From an uncultured Lachnospiraceae bacterium (GTDB taxonomy: Bacteria; Bacillota; Clostridia; Lachnospirales; Lachnospiraceae): a DNA stretch of 9,395 bases. Positions within the stretch are counted from its first letter, which is position 1, and each line of letters begins with the position of its first letter. The translations under genes were made by a program, and so were the position numbers. Shown piece by piece: positions 5,970 to 9,395 of this stretch. Location: assembly GCA_947177925.1 (NCBI GenBank), contig CAMWWJ010000121.1:1-9395 (forward strand), given 5' to 3'. The notes under the pieces are model-generated. The model was not told where the DNA came from. It worked only from the letters and a program-made list of their open reading frames with translations, and made no database searches.

Positions 5970-6475
5970 ATAAAGAAACATTTGCCAGGCTGGTGATTGA
6001 TTCTACGGATAGCCTGTACCGGGTTAGCAAGTCCATTTTAAGAAATGATTCTGATTGTGAGGATGCAGTGGGCGAAGCGATTACGATTGCATTTCAAAAG
6101 CTGTCTTCTTTAAAAAAAGACGAATATGCCAAGACCTGGCTGACCCGGATACTAATACATGAATGTTATCATATACGAAAACAACAAAGCAGAATAACAT
6201 TGGTTTCTGATGATAGTGAAGCTGTTTGGAATTATGAGGGACATGGAGGAAACAAATGTTATATGGATGTGGAAAGCTATTCTGATTTATATGGGGCTAT
6301 GGAACAGTTAAAGGAAAATCAAAGGCTTGTGATTACTCTTTTTTACTACGAGGGATATTCAATCAAAGAGATTGCGGCAATCCTGGGGATAACACAGGGA
6401 ACTGTAAAAAGCCGGCTGGGCAGAGCCAGAAACCAGCTAAAATCATTTTTAAAGGAGGAGGAGTCTTATGTATGA
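5966..6475 (+). CDS. ECF-type RNA polymerase sigma factor (sigma-70 family)
   Basis: This 169-residue protein has the two-domain ECF layout. Region 2 covers residues about 8-76, with SLYRVSKSIL (16-25), the -10-recognition acidic helix DCEDAVGEAITIAFQKL (30-46) and AKTWLTRILIHECYHI (55-70). Region 4 covers about 112-163, with LVITLFYYEGYSIKEIAAIL (121-140) and the DNA-reading helix GTVKSRLGRAR (145-155). It directs RNA polymerase to a small stress or envelope regulon, as do the SigV/SigW-type factors of Firmicutes. The start is TTG 5966, giving the usual M-N-K-E-T-F opening, with AAGGAG (5953-5958) 7 bases upstream. An ATG at 5961 lies closer to that site but opens only a two-codon frame ending in TGA. 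Its last 8 bases overlap the next gene, which encodes its probable membrane-bound anti-sigma factor. Confidence 0.9.
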   Translation: MNKETFARLVIDSTDSLYRVSKSILRNDSDCEDAVGEAITIAFQKLSSLKKDEYAKTWLTRILIHECYHIRKQQSRITLVSDDSEAVWNYEGHGGNKCYMDVESYSDLYGAMEQLKENQRLVITLFYYEGYSIKEIAAILGITQGTVKSRLGRARNQLKSFLKEEESYV

Positions 6476-7757
6476 TAATTGGAGGTTTCCGCAGACGCCG
6501 GATTCATTTACAAAAAAAGTGCTGCAGGTAGTCAGGGAAAATATGAAAGAAACTGTGGAAACTGCAGGCTATGAAGAACGGAAGGAAAAGGTAGTTTATA
6601 ATCAAAAGGAGGAAATGGATTTGAGAAATATAGAACAGAAGGACAATCATGGACGAAAAATGTATGGATGGCAGAAAAAAGCAGTGGCAGCGGCGCTTGC
6701 TCTGGCAGTAGTGGGAGTCGGAGGCTTTACTGTTCATGCAGTAGTGGACTCTCTGGTGAAAGCCCGTATGGAGAGCATGTCACAGGAAGAAAAGACACAA
6801 TACGTGGAGGAAGTGGATTCTGCCATGCAGGAGAATGCAAGCACATATTCCAGAGAACTTACACAAGAGGAAAAAGAACGGGAAAGAGAGCTGAGCATTG
6901 CTTATTATCAGGACGGAAGATTTCCGGAAGGAGAACTGAAAAGAGTAGAGGATGAAAGTGAAGTGGACAGAGATATGCTTTGTTTTGCATCAGAGACTCT
7001 CTATTTCTATCTTCCGGAAAGAGCCCTTACCGACGAAGAGCTCTTGCAGATCATCGATTATCAGAACAAAGTGAATTATGCATTGCAGGAACGGTATGAG
7101 GAAGAGTATGCAGAAGAGATAGCAGCCCAGAAGGCAGCTGAAGAAGAAACAAAACAGGAAGTTGAAACAGATGGAGGAATTACGGAAGAAGAGGCAGTAG
7201 CAAAAGCACAGGAATGGCTGGATAAGGTGTATGGAAAAACAGCGGAAGACATGGAAGTGTCATGCTCTATTGATACTAATGGACTTGGTACAAAGGAATT
7301 AGCTGCCTATGAGATTCAATTTTCCTTTGCAGATGTAGATACGTATACATTTTCCGTGGATGCTGCAGACGGAAGCCTGATAGAGGTGTTGTATTCTGGT
7401 AAAGAATTCCTTGCTGAAGAAATGTCTGTATCTGATGGTGAGGCGAAAGCAGAGGCTTTAAGTCAGACAGCAGAGAAATATTTAAGAGATACATTTGGCA
7501 TTTCAAAAGAGTGTAAGGAAGTATACTACGCATATAACACGGACGAGAACAATACGGTCTTATTGAATATGATGGTCTTTCAATTTGTTATGGAAGATGA
7601 ACATGTCTATGCGGTTGGTTTGGATTGTATAGACGGAGTCCTGGAAGTATATAAGGTACAAGACTATGAGACATGGCAAAAGAATTGGGAGACAAATAAA
7701 GAGCTTGCCCAAAAAGGTGTCTTAAATTATGAAATGGTAAAAAAACAGTTAAGGTAG
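6468..7757 (+). CDS. Single-pass membrane protein, probable anti-sigma factor with PepSY-like repeats
   Basis: The 429-residue product has a cytoplasmic N-terminal region of about 68 residues beginning WRFPQTPDSFTKKVLQVV. One membrane helix (about 71-94, KKAVAAALALAVVGVGGF) and a large extracytoplasmic part of over 330 residues follow. Outside are a charged helical segment with FYLPERALTDEELLQIIDYQ (180-199), an acidic coiled-coil-like stretch (205-235), and two PepSY-like alpha/beta units (about 238-310 and 324-395). The second strand pair of each ends in a D-G turn (AADGSLIEV, CIDGVLEV). The ATG overlaps the sigma gene, and AAAGGAGG (6451-6458) is a strong site. This overlap and topology are those of an anti-sigma factor: the inside segment holds the sigma factor, and the outside senses an envelope signal. 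No zinc-binding HxxxCxxC is present in the N-terminus, so it is not a classical ZAS type. The role is inferred from context. Confidence 0.72.
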   Translation: MYDNWRFPQTPDSFTKKVLQVVRENMKETVETAGYEERKEKVVYNQKEEMDLRNIEQKDNHGRKMYGWQKKAVAAALALAVVGVGGFTVHAVVDSLVKARMESMSQEEKTQYVEEVDSAMQENASTYSRELTQEEKERERELSIAYYQDGRFPEGELKRVEDESEVDRDMLCFASETLYFYLPERALTDEELLQIIDYQNKVNYALQERYEEEYAEEIAAQKAAEEETKQEVETDGGITEEEAVAKAQEWLDKVYGKTAEDMEVSCSIDTNGLGTKELAAYEIQFSFADVDTYTFSVDAADGSLIEVLYSGKEFLAEEMSVSDGEAKAEALSQTAEKYLRDTFGISKECKEVYYAYNTDENNTVLLNMMVFQFVMEDEHVYAVGLDCIDGVLEVYKVQDYETWQKNWETNKELAQKGVLNYEMVKKQLR

Positions 7758-7805
7758 AAGGGGTTTTGAGATAGAAAATTTGTTATAAAGGATCTAATCA
7801 ATATT

Positions 7806-7841
7806 GACAGTGCCATAGTTGAAAGTAGCTATGGTACTGTC
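7806..7841 (+). terminator. 13-bp inverted repeat, probable terminator of the sigma/anti-sigma operon
   Basis: GACAGTGCCATAG (7806-7818) pairs with CTATGGTACTGTC (7829-7841) with a single G-U pair and a 10-base loop. The stem is long, but the following sequence (TATGTTGTTTC) is only moderately T-rich. It begins 48 bases after the anti-sigma stop. A perfect TTGACA (7804-7809) overlaps its left arm, so it could instead mark an operator over a promoter. Confidence 0.55.
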
Positions 7842-7981
7842 TATGTTGTTTCTAGTCAATTGGGAAACACCTTGCAACCGTAATTGACGGATATTGTTTT
7901 TTATAAGAGGAGAGAAGTTGGTTTGCAGCATATAACAATGTGGCAGGCATGGGAGAAAAAGACGGGAGGAGAATAGTTCTT

Positions 7982-9226
7982 ATGAAGCAGGAGAAATTCG
8001 GTGAAGTGAAGAAAAAAAAGAATAAGAGCATGCTTCTTTTTGTGGGCATGTTTCTTTGTGTGATGTTGGCAGTGGCATTTTTTTCAGCATGTAATGCCGT
8101 AAAAAAATATGGCGATAGCGGAAAAGAAGAAATGGCTGAGAGTCCAGCCAGCAGTCGGGAAGAAGCGTCAGAGGGTTCGGTTAACATCCAGGAAGAAAAG
8201 GCGGTAAAAGGGAATAAGAACAGTATGGAACGGTATTTAGAAGTATCTGATCCGGAAAAGATAACAAAGGAACATGCAACAGAAGCTGCGTGTTTTTCCA
8301 GAGAGATGTCAGAGGAAGAATTGGCACGTTATCAGGATTTTCAGGATAGATATGAAGAGGACGGGCTTGCTCCAGAAGAGGAAATAGAGATTGTTGACAA
8401 GATGGAAGATAGTGACAGGGAGGTGGAGCATCCCGTTTTTGAAATTTGGAACCATGAATATTTTCTGCCAAAACGGACATTGACGGATGAGGATTTGCTA
8501 CAGATGGTGGATTTCCAGTATAAGCTGTTGGCTGCCCAGATGCAAAGGAATGAAGAGAAGAGGAAGGCTGTTTTATCTTCTCCCCACAAAGTGGAAGAGG
8601 ATGAAGCGATGGAAATAGCCGGTTATGCGATAGAGAAAATGTTTGGGGTAGATGCTTCATCCATGGATAAAGAAATACTCTTTAATGGGGTGGCTTCCTA
8701 TCTAGTATTTCTTGGTGAAAAATCAGAAAGTACTGCGTATACTGTGATGATTGCTGTAGAGACGGGAAGGATTGAAAGGATTGATGACCATATCAATGAG
8801 TTTGGCATGGAGAATGCAGTTGAAATCAATCAGGAGTTTGAACAATTATATTCTGCCAATTATAAAAAGGCAAAAATGATTCTTGAGGATATTTTAGGTT
8901 CTAATATGAAAATGGTAAGCAGCGGCTGTCAATACTGGACAGATATAGGAGGAAAGGAAATGCCCAAGGGGGAACCGGGAATCATACATTACTATTTTCA
9001 AATGGAGGACGGTATGGTGTATCATATAAAATATTTCGTTGATAAAAACAGTTTTCATGCGCTGTCAGAGGAAGAAAAGAAGTATTCTGCCTATCGGACA
9101 AAAGAGGAACTGGAAAAGGAAGGAGCCCAAAAGGCGGGGGATAAATTCATTGTACCATTGACAGGGGCGGAAAAGGAAGCATACAGGAATGAAAACTTAC
9201 AATGGATAGTGGTGCCTATGGAGTAG
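7982..9226 (+). CDS. Membrane-anchored or lipoprotein paralogue of the anti-sigma factor's outer region
   Basis: This 414-residue protein is a tandem paralogue of the preceding anti-sigma candidate. FLPKRTLTDEDLLQMVDFQ (161-179) aligns with YLPERALTDEELLQIIDYQ, and CFSREMSEEE (104-113) with TYSRELTQEE. PepSY-like stretches follow (about 204-270 and 285-358). It lacks the sigma-binding cytoplasmic region. It begins instead with a basic segment and a hydrophobic helix (about 16-36) ending in FFSAC (C37), a weak lipobox, so it is a lipoprotein or an N-terminally anchored exported protein. ATG 7982 is preferred, with GGGAGGAG (7964-7971) 10 bases upstream; a GTG at 7940 is an alternative start in the same frame. 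It lies 224 bases after the anti-sigma gene behind a hairpin, so it may be transcribed separately, perhaps under the same sigma factor. It could compete for the signal sensed by its neighbour; this is inference. Confidence 0.7.
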   Translation: MKQEKFGEVKKKKNKSMLLFVGMFLCVMLAVAFFSACNAVKKYGDSGKEEMAESPASSREEASEGSVNIQEEKAVKGNKNSMERYLEVSDPEKITKEHATEAACFSREMSEEELARYQDFQDRYEEDGLAPEEEIEIVDKMEDSDREVEHPVFEIWNHEYFLPKRTLTDEDLLQMVDFQYKLLAAQMQRNEEKRKAVLSSPHKVEEDEAMEIAGYAIEKMFGVDASSMDKEILFNGVASYLVFLGEKSESTAYTVMIAVETGRIERIDDHINEFGMENAVEINQEFEQLYSANYKKAKMILEDILGSNMKMVSSGCQYWTDIGGKEMPKGEPGIIHYYFQMEDGMVYHIKYFVDKNSFHALSEEEKKYSAYRTKEELEKEGAQKAGDKFIVPLTGAEKEAYRNENLQWIVVPME

Positions 9227-9284
9227 CCAGGTGGGAGCAGGATGATTGATACAAGATATAGGAAATAGTCGTGTTTTTTAATTT

Positions 9285-9320
9285 TTCTTCCATTTTCTAC
9301 TAGATGTAGTAGTTGAAGAA
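9285..9320. other. Hairpin CTACTA-GATG-TAGTAG with outer TTCTTC/GAAGAA pairing
   Basis: An inner 6-bp stem (9297-9302 with 9307-9312, GATG loop) is flanked by TTCTTC (9285-9290) and GAAGAA (9315-9320), which can also pair across an internal loop. It begins 59 bases after the last gene. It could be a weak terminator or an operator over the promoter candidate it overlaps. Confidence 0.35.
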
Positions 9321-9341
9321 ATGGCAATTATGTATTAAAAT
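9313..9341 (+). promoter_or_regulatory. Candidate housekeeping promoter reading out of the window
   Basis: TTGAAG (9313-9318) and TAAAAT (9336-9341) are separated by exactly 17 bases, a good SigA-type arrangement in AT-rich DNA. No gene start is seen before the right edge, so the target would lie beyond position 9395. Confidence 0.4.
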
Positions 9342-9395
9342 AATGGTAGATATAAGATGAATATGATCAATACATGCTATACAAATGCTCAAATA

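Noticed and set aside
8181..8660. 159-codon minus-strand ORF over the second paralogue
   Set aside because: Proline/serine-rich composition typical of an antisense shadow of acidic coding sequence, with no start site; the + strand gene is supported by homology to its neighbour.
1..9395. CRISPR array, tRNA, rRNA, insertion sequence or integrase
   Set aside because: No regularly spaced repeats, cloverleaf sequences, transposase motifs or flanking terminal repeats were seen on either strand.

Overview
The window looks like a low-GC Gram-positive genome, most likely a gut Clostridia member of the Lachnospiraceae type. The evidence is AT-rich coding sequence, strong AGGAGG-type ribosome binding sites on nearly every gene, an ECF sigma factor paired with a large membrane-anchored partner, and proteins whose style matches that group. 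This assignment is inferred from the sequence alone. All supported genes lie on the + strand.

Positions 1-5348 form a defence island. It opens with the C-terminal half of an AAA_21/RloA-like ATPase, followed without a gap by a RloB-like TOPRIM protein. Together they resemble the RloA/RloB (AbiL-type) two-gene phage-defence arrangement. Next is a short intact ORF that carries only the C-terminal end of an AAA_13 (PrrC/RloC-type) ATPase, joined to a short leader that looks like the start of a different protein; it is probably a deletion-born chimera or remnant. A McrBC-type restriction operon follows. Its mcrB is split into two frames at a C4-A6-G7 homopolymer tract: the N-terminal domain is read in one frame, and the winged-helix plus AAA+ GTPase core in the next. 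mcrC overlaps the end of mcrB. Sixteen bases after mcrC, with its Shine-Dalgarno sequence touching the mcrC stop, is a 30-residue single-helix membrane peptide resembling holin-like type I toxins. An imperfect long stem-loop lies just behind it.

Positions 5349-5965 are gene-poor. They hold the stem-loop, an AT-rich hairpin, an unrecognised 54-residue hydrophilic gene with a good ribosome binding site, a clear intrinsic terminator, and a regulatory stretch before the sigma gene.

Positions 5966-9226 form a signalling module. A 169-residue ECF sigma factor (TTG start) overlaps a 429-residue single-pass membrane protein, which is its likely anti-sigma factor. After a 13-bp inverted repeat comes a paralogue of that membrane protein that lacks the cytoplasmic sigma-binding region and starts with a lipoprotein-like or membrane-anchor signal. 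The last 170 bases hold a hairpin overlapping a plausible promoter that reads out of the window.

The parts deserving most attention are the homopolymer-split mcrB (possible phase variation of a restriction system), the chimeric AAA_13 remnant, and the small toxin-like gene attached to the McrBC operon.
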